A stretch of 63,094 nucleotides of DNA from Myxococcota bacterium (GTDB lineage: Bacteria; Myxococcota_A; Polyangia; JAAYKL01). Location of the stretch: the NCBI GenBank assembly GCA_030065855.1, contig JASJCT010000037.1, forward strand, positions 1-63,094. The letters run 5' to 3'. Numbering within the stretch: the first letter of the stretch is position 1; every line of letters starts with the position of its first letter. The notes beneath the pieces are model-generated. The model ran no database searches, had not been told where the DNA came from, and saw only the letters and a list, made by a program, of their open reading frames with translations. This document shows, piece by piece, positions 43,780 to 52,748 of this stretch. The position numbers and the translations under genes are program-made.

Positions 43780-45120
43780 CTATGGCACCTCAGTGGGACA
43801 GCCAAAGGTGGCTTGGATGAGCTGTACAGTGGGTAGCTGGTCACAGGATTCATCGCAGAAGCGGATTTTGTTCTTGTTATTGACATCGACCCAGGTCCAG
43901 CCGACATCTGGTGGTGCAGCCGGATTTGCACAATCTTGGTTGTAGATGAGCACGTTCCCATCTAGATAGATGTTTACTTCATCCTCGTCCGCGTCATCGG
44001 GAATGACGACGTCGAAATCACAAGACAACACAGATCCGCCGATGTCATTCAATGCGGCTTCGAGCGAAGCCTGGTCTTGCGCGTCGATGTACTCTGTCAG
44101 CCCGGTTCCTCCGGCAAGAACAATGGCATTCAGCTGGTCCGAACTCGCACCGCTGCCAAATCCAATCGCAAACGTCTTAATCTGCTGGGTACTGAGCAGG
44201 TCCGCAGTGAGCGTGCCGAGTTCATCCGCAGTGGCACCTTCATCGGAACCATCGAATGTGCCACACAAGTCTGAACCATCCGAGACGATAACCAGGTAGC
44301 TGTCCACTGCCTCGTCAACAAAAAGCGGGGCATAGCTATCTTCGAGAAAGTTTTCCATACCCAGGTAAAGCGGTGTCAGGCCGATGGGGTCGGTGGCATT
44401 CAAAATACTAATAATATTCGCGGCATTACCTGGCAAGGTATCTGAAACTACCGGATCGCCAATGTAACAGCCGTTTGCGTTGGGAAATTGGTCAAAGCCG
44501 AATTCGAGCTGATCGTCGAAATCCGTCACCATATTGGTAATCGCACCGACGGCCTGGCTCCACTTATCTCCAAAGTCCATCGAGTAGGAGAGGTCCTGAA
44601 GGATCATCAGTCGCACCGGCACGTGGCTGATATCAAACTCCTGCTCCCCGCACTCAGTGTCTGTGTCAGGTATTTCGTCGGTTAGGCCGTCACAATCATC
44701 ATCGATGTCGTTGTTTAGATCTTCATCCTCACCTGGGTTCACGTCCGGATTATCGTCGTCGCAATCGAAATCCTCACACCAGTTATCATTGTCGTTGTCT
44801 ACACAACCCGTGTCAGTATCGGTATCCGTGTCCGTATCTGAGTCAGTATCGCTGTCTGAGTCAGCATCGCTGTCTGAGTCAGCATCGCTATCCGAGTCGG
44901 CGTCGCTATCCGAATCAGCATCGCTGTCCGAGTCTGAATCGCTATCTGAATCAGCATCAGTATCGCTGTCGGCGTCAGTGTCAGTATCGGTGTCTGTATC
45001 AGCACTGCCGTCAGAATCCGTACTTTCGTTCTGGATTGAATCCGGACTACAGCCGATTGCGCCCAGACCTGCAATGATGCCCGCTAATCCAAATAAATAA
45101 AGCGCGCCTGTGGGTTTCAT
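43780..45120 (-). CDS. VWA-domain lipoprotein with Asp-Thr/Asp-Ser linker and DCDD motif
   Basis: 446 residues. Lipoprotein signal ending LGAIGC (Cys24). A long DT/DS/DA linker (about residues 36-104) leads to a MopE-type metal-binding motif ([32 protein letters not shown], about 113-150). A von Willebrand A domain follows (about 168-370): the MIDAS is DLSYSM with a later Thr in [10 protein letters not shown] and Asp in IVSDGSD. The last 75 residues resemble the end of the same protein family in Myxococcota. A surface ligand-binding role is likely. Confidence 0.85.
   Translation of the reverse strand: MKPTGALYLFGLAGIIAGLGAIGCSPDSIQNESTDSDGSADTDTDTDTDADSDTDADSDSDSDSDSDADSDSDADSDSDADSDSDADSDSDTDSDTDTDTDTDTGCVDNDNDNWCEDFDCDDDNPDVNPGEDEDLNNDIDDDCDGLTDEIPDTDTECGEQEFDISHVPVRLMILQDLSYSMDFGDKWSQAVGAITNMVTDFDDQLEFGFDQFPNANGCYIGDPVVSDTLPGNAANIISILNATDPIGLTPLYLGMENFLEDSYAPLFVDEAVDSYLVIVSDGSDLCGTFDGSDEGATADELGTLTADLLSTQQIKTFAIGFGSGASSDQLNAIVLAGGTGLTEYIDAQDQASLEAALNDIGGSVLSCDFDVVIPDDADEDEVNIYLDGNVLIYNQDCANPAAPPDVGWTWVDVNNKNKIRFCDESCDQLPTVQLIQATFGCPTEVP
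44811..45002 (-). repeat. Asp-Ser/Asp-Thr/Asp-Ala codon repeat tract
   Basis: Hexamer-periodic DNA in the VWA lipoprotein gene, with DSDADSDADSDADSD segments repeating a 12-bp unit; alanine variants distinguish it from the other tracts. Confidence 0.88.
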
Positions 45121-45382
45121 TTCGTCTCTCCATTTCCTTGCGCGGAAACACGCGTTATCTTTTTTAATGTATATTTATATAATAAAATTAAATAATTATA
45201 CTTTTATAGATGGTAATTATGTTACAACTAATGGCAACAATTTGACAAGCTGTTTTTTAACAATTGCGGGCATTTTTTTCAGGATGTTAGATGCTTCCCA
45301 GACCCTTTTTCGGAAAGTTCGAAAATGTGGTGTACATTCATTGAGGAACAGACAATACACCGGGAATCAACAGGTGATCTAA

Positions 45383-47329
45383 ATGTGCGGTATTGCTGGA
45401 ATATTGGACTTTAAAGACAGTGGCGCAGTCGACAGGGCAATTTTAGAACGAATGGTGCGTGTCCTTCAACATCGGGGGCCTGACGCCCATGGCATTTGGA
45501 ACCACGGCCCCCTGGGGCTTGCCCACACGCGGCTCTCCATCGTCGACCTAACAGGGGGCGTACAACCCATGGTTGGCGTGCAGGGCCGCTTGGTCATCAG
45601 TTTTAACGGCGAGATATTCAACCACGTGGAGCTCAGGCAGGAACTCGAGTCATACGGACATCGGTTTGCCACTGATCATTCCGACACCGAGGTGATTCTC
45701 CATGCGTATCAGCAGTGGGGTAGTGACTGTGTCTCCCGGTTCAACGGTCAGTGGGCCTTTGCCCTCTGGGACCTGGAGCAACAGCGCCTGTTCCTGTCCC
45801 GGGATCGATTGGGCATTCGACCGCTTTATTACGCATCTGCAGGCTCGACATTCCTCTTTGGGTCTGAAGTCAAAGCCCTGTTCACCCATCCCAAAATGAG
45901 CCGTAACCTCTACTTGCCAGCCCTTTCCGACCTGCTGACCTTGTGGGCGCCCTTGCCCGGACAGACCATATTCGATGGGGTCCACGAACTCAGGCCTGGA
46001 CACTCCATGACAGTCGACGCCGAGGGCATGAACACGCATTGCTATTGGCAGTTGACATTTTCCCCTGAGCCCCCGCAGGCCCGCTCGGTGGATGACTGGG
46101 CTGAAGAGCTTCGTTCTCTACTTATCGACGCGACCCGCCTGCGCCTCAGGGCAGATGTTCCAGTGGGCGCCTACCTCTCAGGAGGGCTCGACTCCACGGT
46201 CAACGCGGCAATGATCAAGCGATTTACCGACAGGCAGCTCTGCACCTTCTCGGTCACCTTCGAAGAGCGGGATTTCGATGAGAGCACATTCCAACAGGAT
46301 GCCATTCGACACCTGGAAACAGACCACCAAGAGGTTCACTGCCGCAATCGGGATATCGGCCGCGTGTTTCCAGACGTTATTTGGCACACGGAAAAACCCG
46401 TGTTCAGAACCGCTCCGGCACCCTTTTATCTCCTGTCAAAGTTGGTTAGGGAAAGCGGCTTCAAAGTGGTGCTGACGGGGGAAGGCGCTGATGAGATGCT
46501 CGGCGGGTACGATATTTTCAAAGAGGCCAAAATACGTCGATTTTGGGGGCGCTATCCAAACTCGAAGCTCAGGCCGCTCCTTCTCAAACGCCTCTACCCC
46601 TACATGAAAAACCTCCAGGCCCAATCCATCGAATACCTCAAGGCGTTTTTCCACGTGAGCGAGCAACAGCTATCCCATCCACTGTTTTCCCATCTGCCAC
46701 GTTTTGAGCTCACCCGCAAAACGCACCTGTTTTTCAGTCCAGACGTCAAACGGGAAATCTCCCAACGGGACCCTTACGACGCCCTCATTGATCAGCTACC
46801 ACCACGTTTTTTCGAACTTCAGTCTTTTGAGCAGGCCCAGTTCCTCGAGACCGAAATCCTATTGCCAGGCTACATCCTCTCCTCTCAGGGGGATCGCATG
46901 ACCATGGGGCACAGTGTTGAGGGTCGGTTTCCATTCCTCGATCACCGGGTGGCCGAGCTACAAGGGCGCATCCCGGCCCAGTACAAAATGCGGGTGCTGG
47001 ACGAAAAACACGTGCTCAAGCAGGCCACCAAGGACCTCATCCCCACGTCGGTCCTCAAACGGCCCAAGCAACCGTATCGCGCTCCAGATGCCCAGAGTTT
47101 CTTTCCTGCAGATGGATCCCCACCACCCGAGTATGTCCGAGCGCTCCTCGACGAGGACAAGATTAAAAGAACCGGCCTGTTCAATCCCAGGGCAGTGGCG
47201 CAGTTGGTCCGCAAAGCAACTGGTCATCAAGTGGTCAGTGTAAAAGACAACATGGCCCTTTTGGGCATTCTATCCACTCAGTTGCTCGTCGAGGCCTTTA
47301 TCGAAAAGTTCGACGTGCCACTCCCCTAG
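45383..47329 (+). CDS. asnB: asparagine synthase (glutamine-hydrolysing)
   Basis: 648 residues. Class II glutaminase domain begins MCGIAGIL with the nucleophile Cys2, with QHRGPDAHG, RLSIVDL and GEIFNHVELRQEL. The synthase domain has the PP-loop motif VPVGAYLSGGLDSTVNAA and LTGEGADEMLGGY and FPFLDHRVAELQ near the end. AsnB-type proteins also amidate other substrates in polysaccharide or peptide pathways (exosortase-type AsnB are about this length), so a specialised role is possible. The start is ATG 45383 as Met-Cys must be N-terminal. Confidence 0.92.
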   Translation: MCGIAGILDFKDSGAVDRAILERMVRVLQHRGPDAHGIWNHGPLGLAHTRLSIVDLTGGVQPMVGVQGRLVISFNGEIFNHVELRQELESYGHRFATDHSDTEVILHAYQQWGSDCVSRFNGQWAFALWDLEQQRLFLSRDRLGIRPLYYASAGSTFLFGSEVKALFTHPKMSRNLYLPALSDLLTLWAPLPGQTIFDGVHELRPGHSMTVDAEGMNTHCYWQLTFSPEPPQARSVDDWAEELRSLLIDATRLRLRADVPVGAYLSGGLDSTVNAAMIKRFTDRQLCTFSVTFEERDFDESTFQQDAIRHLETDHQEVHCRNRDIGRVFPDVIWHTEKPVFRTAPAPFYLLSKLVRESGFKVVLTGEGADEMLGGYDIFKEAKIRRFWGRYPNSKLRPLLLKRLYPYMKNLQAQSIEYLKAFFHVSEQQLSHPLFSHLPRFELTRKTHLFFSPDVKREISQRDPYDALIDQLPPRFFELQSFEQAQFLETEILLPGYILSSQGDRMTMGHSVEGRFPFLDHRVAELQGRIPAQYKMRVLDEKHVLKQATKDLIPTSVLKRPKQPYRAPDAQSFFPADGSPPPEYVRALLDEDKIKRTGLFNPRAVAQLVRKATGHQVVSVKDNMALLGILSTQLLVEAFIEKFDVPLP

Positions 47330-49131
47330 ATCAAGTCCATGCCTCGCACCATGGCACTAATGGCGTGCTGGACGTTATCGATGCGTACTTTGGGTTTTGA
47401 GTGGGTCTCGTAAAAGCCGCCGATGGCATAGGAATGGCGTTTGATCCAGAAGGTATCGTCAGCAGTCACCTGGCCACCCAGGAGGTACCCAAACGTGGCC
47501 TTTAACTGACGTCGAATGGGGCGCGTGTCCTTGCCAATGGCGTCACCGAGCAGCACGGCAGACACCATGGCCTCTGCTGCAGTGGCAGTACCGCCAACAT
47601 GGGGTGTGAACATGTGGGTAATGGACATACCACCCACGTCTTCGGCAAAGGGGGTCTCTCCATCATTGTGGGTAATAGCATCGTAATGGGTGCCGATGTC
47701 ATGGCAATAGGCGGCGTATGCCGGCTTGGGCTGTGCATTGTAGACCTCTTCGGCTGCAAGACAGCTCCAATGCTCCTGCCCAAAAAAGAAATTACCCAAG
47801 AAGTGACGCCAGTAGGGGCCTGCTAGAAAATCCATTCCTTTAACTGCTGCTTTCAATGCAGTTTTGTCCTGCGTGGCCTTGGCGTATCGCGAAAGCGCAA
47901 ACACAGCCTGCTGAGACGCATAGAGCTTCATTAGCTCCCTGTCGATGCCCGTATCTGGATACCAGTCGTGATAAAAGAACCCGTCTTCTTTCTGCATCAT
48001 TTTAATGAAGCCTGCGATGGCCTCAGCTGATGCATCAAAGCGCGGATCTCCAGATGCCAGGCGATATTCAGCCAGGGCGAGCAATCCCAAGGAAGATGAT
48101 CCCAGGTAGCACTTGCCCCTTGCTTTGAGGCATTTCGTGCCCTTGGGACCGTCGGTCAGCTGGGCTTCGAATCGGGTCAGGGCGCGCTTGGCAGCAGAGA
48201 CAAATGGCGTTTCGTCCAGTAAGCGACCCACCAGGGCCAGGCTGTAGGAAACCCCGGCGTGTCTGGGCCAGTTGTACCTGCCCGGCTCATCCCTGTTCCG
48301 TACGGGATTGTAGTGATATCGAAATGTACCGTTCCGCTTCAATACGCGGGTTAGATAGTGCGCGCCCGCCAGAATGCCCGCTCGCAAGGTGGCTTTGTCG
48401 ACCGTACCTCGCTCGACAGTGGCTTTATACAATCGCTGGGGTGACAGATTTTCGCCCTCGACCGTGCTGAGCGAGCGAAATCTAGCAATGTCGGTTACTT
48501 CTTTGCCGGTAATGCCGATCTGCCTGCCCTGATGTGCGAGGGTCTTTTTTATCTGCTCCATGTCAATGCCGACGCGGAATTTGGCATCGTAATCGGGCAG
48601 GGGTTTAAAACTGCCGTACTTGGCGTTCCGGATGAGCTCGCTCGGCGGTAGGTAGATGCGCTGGTTTCCAAAGATACCGCTGACGCCATCCCGACCCTCG
48701 ACAAATGCAAGAGATGCAAACAGGCCCTCTTGGGGAATCCAGCCCTTGGCAACGACAAAATCCAATTGGAGGCGCGTGCGGGATGCCTCGGGAACATCTC
48801 GGACATGTTGCCGAAGCCCAGTGGCCAAGCTGGAGATGGCTTGATCAAGGGGTACGTCCGCTACCTGGTGCACCCATTTGCGCGACCCGTTGGACCAGAC
48901 CGTGAGCACAATGGGAACCGTGTCCTTTGCTACGGACTGAAGCTCGCTCGGCAGGGGATGAAGCCTGTCTTCTTGTATTCCCTGGCGCAGGTACCTGAGG
49001 GCGATTTTGGCCTGATCCGGGCTCAGGGATGTGGTGTGATACAACCGAAAGGGGATGGGCGTTAAAACAATCCCGAGGCCGATGATTGCGGCGGCAGCCC
49101 CACCCAGCTTCCCAAGACTCGGGATTTTCAC
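47326..49131 (-). CDS. membrane-anchored (alpha/alpha)-toroid-like protein, function unknown
   Basis: 601 residues. One N-terminal membrane helix (GGAAAAIIGLGIVLTPIPF, about 9-27). Residues 35-200 are a mixed domain (VLTVWSNGSRKWVHQVADVP). Residues 245-600 look like helical repeats of an (alpha/alpha) barrel: NWPRHAGVSYSLALVGRLL, YLGSSSLGLLALAEYRLASG, EDGFFYHDWYPDTGIDREL, LYASQQAVFALSRYA and HVGGTATAAEAMVSAVLLGD. Sugar-active or lantibiotic-cyclase-like toroids share this pattern, but I cannot name a family. Its stop shares CTAG with the asnB stop on the other strand. It overlaps the next upstream gene by 4 bp. Confidence 0.7.
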   Translation of the reverse strand: MKIPSLGKLGGAAAAIIGLGIVLTPIPFRLYHTTSLSPDQAKIALRYLRQGIQEDRLHPLPSELQSVAKDTVPIVLTVWSNGSRKWVHQVADVPLDQAISSLATGLRQHVRDVPEASRTRLQLDFVVAKGWIPQEGLFASLAFVEGRDGVSGIFGNQRIYLPPSELIRNAKYGSFKPLPDYDAKFRVGIDMEQIKKTLAHQGRQIGITGKEVTDIARFRSLSTVEGENLSPQRLYKATVERGTVDKATLRAGILAGAHYLTRVLKRNGTFRYHYNPVRNRDEPGRYNWPRHAGVSYSLALVGRLLDETPFVSAAKRALTRFEAQLTDGPKGTKCLKARGKCYLGSSSLGLLALAEYRLASGDPRFDASAEAIAGFIKMMQKEDGFFYHDWYPDTGIDRELMKLYASQQAVFALSRYAKATQDKTALKAAVKGMDFLAGPYWRHFLGNFFFGQEHWSCLAAEEVYNAQPKPAYAAYCHDIGTHYDAITHNDGETPFAEDVGGMSITHMFTPHVGGTATAAEAMVSAVLLGDAIGKDTRPIRRQLKATFGYLLGGQVTADDTFWIKRHSYAIGGFYETHSKPKVRIDNVQHAISAMVRGMDLI

Positions 49132-49532
49132 TGTCCGCGCTCCTGCTTTTTTAAGAAAGACAATTCATGCGCCGGGAGGAGCCAAAAAACCGTCAACACC
49201 AAAAGCACCAGTACAAACCCAATCGAACCGGCGGCGTGACCGTGGCGACCGTAGATACCGTAGAGGTAAGCAGCTGATGACGCGATCAGCGCGGCTAGGA
49301 TGGTACCGATCACCCCGTGAATGAGGCATGCCAGCGCTGCTATTTTTTTACCCAGGGGGCCGCCGAAAAAGAGCGCTGGCCCTGCTATGAACATGAGCGC
49401 AGCCGCAGCGCCCAAGACCCAGTTGATAATGGGTTCTCGGCTAGTCGCTATCAGTGGGATGGCGACGACAAGCCCTCCCTGCGCTATGTTCAGCAGCCCG
49501 AACAATATCTTTTTTTTATCCTTCACAAGCAC
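49128..49532 (-). CDS. four-helix inner-membrane protein, function unknown
   Basis: 134 residues, mostly hydrophobic: helices at about 9-27 (LLNIAQGGLVVAIPLIA), 35-58, 62-88 (ALACLIHGVIGTILAALIAS) and 98-118 (SIGFVLVLLVLTVFWLL), with a His/Gly loop and a basic C-terminus (LKKQERGQ). It overlaps the start of the toroid-like gene by 4 bp, so the two products probably act together at the membrane. It follows apt by 21 bp on the same strand. Confidence 0.7.
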   Translation of the reverse strand: MLVKDKKKILFGLLNIAQGGLVVAIPLIATSREPIINWVLGAAAALMFIAGPALFFGGPLGKKIAALACLIHGVIGTILAALIASSAAYLYGIYGRHGHAAGSIGFVLVLLVLTVFWLLPAHELSFLKKQERGQ

Positions 49533-49553
49533 CTCAATTAGGCAATGAGACCC

Positions 49554-50087
49554 TCAAAAGGTAATCAAACTTGTTACATTCAGGTCGACGAGTTGGGACC
49601 GGCCGTTTAAAAAGCCGAGCTCGATAACAAATGCAGCCCCCAGCACTGCAGCGCCAGTGGCGCGCACCATTCGCACCGTTGCCGCTGCTGTTCCCCCGGT
49701 CGCGAGCAAATCATCGACCACGAGTACCTTGTCAGCAGCGTCGAGCGCATCGGTGTGCATCTCCAGGCAGTCCGTGCCGTACTCCAAGGCGTATTCTTCT
49801 TTTATGGTTTCTGCTGGCAGCTTGCCGGGTTTGCGAACCGGAACAAACCCAGCGCCGAGGCGTTCGGCCACTGGCACACCAAAGATGAATCCTCTGGATT
49901 CCATGCCCACTACCTGGGTGATGCCGACCCCCTCAAATGGTTTGGAAAGTAGGTCCAAAGTGGTTTGGAGTCCTTTGGGGTGCCTGAGCAAGGGCGTGAT
50001 ATCTTTGAATATGATACCGGGTTTGGGAAAGTCCGGCACATCGCGAATTAAGCCCTTTATCACTGCAACTTCATCCATACACGTCAT
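49554..50087 (-). CDS. apt: adenine phosphoribosyltransferase
   Basis: Salvages adenine to AMP with PRPP. 177 residues from ATG 50087, which has AGGAG six bases upstream; the frame runs open further but without a site. Signature stretches: IRDVPDFPKPGIIFKDITPLL, the flexible region VVGMESRGFIFGVPVAERLG, PVRKPGKLP, and the PRPP loop KVLVVDDLLATGGTAAA. It heads a three-gene minus-strand group with two membrane proteins. Confidence 0.95.
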   Translation of the reverse strand: MTCMDEVAVIKGLIRDVPDFPKPGIIFKDITPLLRHPKGLQTTLDLLSKPFEGVGITQVVGMESRGFIFGVPVAERLGAGFVPVRKPGKLPAETIKEEYALEYGTDCLEMHTDALDAADKVLVVDDLLATGGTAAATVRMVRATGAAVLGAAFVIELGFLNGRSQLVDLNVTSLITF

Positions 50088-50089
50088 TG

Positions 50090-50299
50090 ATGCTCCTATC
50101 TTTCTCGCTTTTGTTCCACACAGGTTGTGCCCACGAGGCCGAACTGCAGCAGTCGAAACAACCATCTGTCGCACCCCACATACCTAACCCAAAGCGCACC
50201 TTACTAGCAAGCATCTGGGAGGAGCGGAATGGCGCAGTAGGGATGGGCGAAAGTGAAGATGCGTATTATACTGCTCCAGTTATTTCGAAAGGATGCTGA
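50090..50299 (+). CDS. possible small lipoprotein
   Basis: 69 residues: MLLSFSLLFHTGCAHEAELQ gives a short signal with a fair lipobox (HTGC, Cys13), followed by a proline-rich polar tail. It begins next to the apt start in the opposite direction and ends overlapping the phoH start in TGATG. No ribosome site precedes it, so it may be a chance frame. Confidence 0.35.
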   Translation: MLLSFSLLFHTGCAHEAELQQSKQPSVAPHIPNPKRTLLASIWEERNGAVGMGESEDAYYTAPVISKGC

Positions 50300-51630
50300 T
50301 GAAAAAGAATTTTGTGCTCGATACCAATGTACTACTCCACGATCCCGGGGCACTGACCGCCTTTGAAGAAAACAACGTCATCATACCCATTTACGTCATC
50401 GAGGAGATCGATACCTTTAAAAAGGAGCTCTCTGAGCTCGGGAGGAATGCCAGGCAGGTATCGCGCAGGCTCGACGAGCTTCGCGGGCACGGTCGATTGG
50501 TGGATGGGGTTCCGATTAACGGGACAGGCGGTGGTATTCTCCGGGTCGCCGTTACCCAGAGCGCCCTGCCCCCGGGGTTTGCCTTGAGCAGCCAAACAGC
50601 GGACAATCGCATCCTCGCCACCGCCCTTGAGTTTGCCAGGCAGGATCCTCAAACCCCGCTCGTCTTCATTAGCAAGGATATCAACCTGCGCATTCGGGCA
50701 GCAGCCCTTGGATTGCAGGTCCAAGACTACGACGTGGAGCGCGCTGACATTACGGATCTCTACAGCGGTGTTTACAATCTCACCGTACCCACAGCAACCC
50801 TGAACGCCTTGTTCGATGGGGGTGAAGCTGAGCTACCCGAGGTATCCGAAGGGGATGCGCCGATCATGCCCAACGCCTTTGGCACAGTTGTCAGCGATAC
50901 AGGCAATGGATCGGCGCTGGTGCGGTTCATGCCTGAGGAAAATAAAATACGGTTGCTAAAAGGGCAGGGGCCTACGGTTTGGGGCATTCGGCCACGAAAC
51001 AAAGAGCAGCGCTTTGCACTTGAGTTGCTCTTGGACGACCGGATAAATCTCGTCACCCTGGTGGGTTTGGCTGGCACTGGGAAGACCCTGCTCGCCCTTG
51101 CCGCGGGCTTGCAACGGGTGGCTGATGAACAAATCTACCAAAGATTGCTCGTTTCCAGACCGGTTTTTCCCATGGGCAAGGATATTGGGTTTCTCCCGGG
51201 CGATATAGAGGAAAAGCTACGTCCATGGATGCAACCGGTGCGGGACAACTTGGAGCTGCTATTGGGCATTTCTCCCTCTGATAAGAAAAAGGGCCGCTCC
51301 ACAGATGAGCTATTTGATATGGACCTGGTGCACATCGAACCCCTCACCTATATTCGGGGGCGATCCATTCCAAAGCAATTCATTCTTGTGGACGAAGCCC
51401 AAAACCTGACGCCCCACGAAGTTAAGACCATTATCACGCGCGTTGGGCAAGAGACCAAAATCGTCCTCACCGGTGACCCCTATCAAGTGGACAATCCCTA
51501 TGTCGACTCGACTAACAACGGTCTCGTCCACGTTGTTCGCCGGTTTCAGGCTGAACCCGTCGCCGGCCACATTACGCTTACAAAAGGAGAGCGATCCGAT
51601 CTGGCTGAACGCGCGGCAACCCTACTTTGA
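50299..51630 (+). CDS. PhoH-family ATPase with N-terminal PIN domain (PhoH2/YlaK type)
   Basis: 443 residues from ATG 50299 (GAAAGGA site at 50287). Residues 1-140 are a PIN nuclease-like domain (NFVLDTNVLLHDPGAL, VIEEIDTFKKELSELGRNAR, TADNRILATAL, VFISKDINLRIRA). Residues 235-443 are the PhoH ATPase: GLAGTGKTLLALAAGL (Walker A), SRPVFPMGKDIGFLPGD, FILVDEAQNLTPHEVK (Walker B), and LTGDPYQVDNPYVDS. The PIN-PhoH fusion is reported to act as an RNA helicase and ribonuclease, related to toxin-antitoxin biology. Transcribed alone. Confidence 0.93.
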   Translation: MKKNFVLDTNVLLHDPGALTAFEENNVIIPIYVIEEIDTFKKELSELGRNARQVSRRLDELRGHGRLVDGVPINGTGGGILRVAVTQSALPPGFALSSQTADNRILATALEFARQDPQTPLVFISKDINLRIRAAALGLQVQDYDVERADITDLYSGVYNLTVPTATLNALFDGGEAELPEVSEGDAPIMPNAFGTVVSDTGNGSALVRFMPEENKIRLLKGQGPTVWGIRPRNKEQRFALELLLDDRINLVTLVGLAGTGKTLLALAAGLQRVADEQIYQRLLVSRPVFPMGKDIGFLPGDIEEKLRPWMQPVRDNLELLLGISPSDKKKGRSTDELFDMDLVHIEPLTYIRGRSIPKQFILVDEAQNLTPHEVKTIITRVGQETKIVLTGDPYQVDNPYVDSTNNGLVHVVRRFQAEPVAGHITLTKGERSDLAERAATLL

Positions 51631-51649
51631 CGACGCGGCGCTTTGGTCA

Positions 51650-52219
51650 CTAGCGCTGGGCGCGGTGTTGAACGGCTCTGACAAAATCATCGTACGGGAT
51701 AAAGGTGGAGGTATTGGCGCGACCGAGATCAAAGACGTCGCGCCCTGGATCGCCCACCAAATGAAGATCAGTCAATGTGCGGGCGATAAAGCGGGCGCTG
51801 GTGTCGGGATCTTGGATCACGTTGAACTTGCCCTGAGCCATGCCGACGATGACGAATACCGGGCCAGATTCGTTAGGGATCTTCGTTAGAAAGAGAACGG
51901 TCTCTTTATCGAGGTCGAGATCTACTTCTCCGGGCACAATTCTACCAATCCCATTGAGACTTCCCCCTTGAAGGCGAACGACAACTTCTTTAGATCCCTT
52001 GCCCACGATATAGCTGTCTACATGGTAGGCGATGCTTCTCACAATTTGGCCCTTGGCATTGCGATGGGTGCGCGTGCGTATTGCATGACCAGAAACCACG
52101 GCATCAGCCCGTTCGATAAGACTGTCCAAAGACAAGGCCAACACTGTGGCGGCTTGTGGGGCAGTGACAGGCGAGAGCACTAGCATGAGGGATAAGCCCA
52201 AGATGTGACCCCAACGCAT
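51650..52219 (-). CDS. secreted protein, function unknown
   Basis: 189 residues from ATG 52219 (GGAAGAGAA site); the open frame extends upstream through the linker tract of the next gene in another frame, which is not coding there. Signal peptide 1-25 (ending PQAAT). The mature part (LDSLIERADAVVSGHAIRT, VDSYIVGKGSKEVVVRLQGG, IVPGEVDLDLDKETVLFL, VGMAQGKFNVIQD) looks like a small beta domain that is common but unnamed in Myxococcota. It lies 49 bp downstream of the linker lipoprotein on the same strand. Confidence 0.65.
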   Translation of the reverse strand: MRWGHILGLSLMLVLSPVTAPQAATVLALSLDSLIERADAVVSGHAIRTRTHRNAKGQIVRSIAYHVDSYIVGKGSKEVVVRLQGGSLNGIGRIVPGEVDLDLDKETVLFLTKIPNESGPVFVIVGMAQGKFNVIQDPDTSARFIARTLTDLHLVGDPGRDVFDLGRANTSTFIPYDDFVRAVQHRAQR

Positions 52220-52268
52220 GCTTTTCTCTTCCATTTGAAGATGATGTCTCATGGGATAGGGGGTGCGA

Positions 52269-52538
<270 letters not shown>

Positions 52539-52748
52539 ATCCCTTTTCTCCCCAGTTATTGCAACTGCTTACCGAGGGAACTTCCATAATTTATGGGATC
52601 GACAAAAAAAAGCAAGCTGTTCCTTAGAAGGCCGTTGTGGTCATCAATAAAATGCAATCAGCTTGGATTGCTTCACTAGAGGTGGACTTGACAGGTCGAT
52701 GCGCTCATACTGAACATCCGTTGAACCAGACTTTTGGAGAGGTATTCA

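Noticed and set aside
45242..45270. TTGACA as a promoter for asnB
   Set aside because: No acceptable -10 box lies 15-19 bp downstream (the bases there are G/C-rich).
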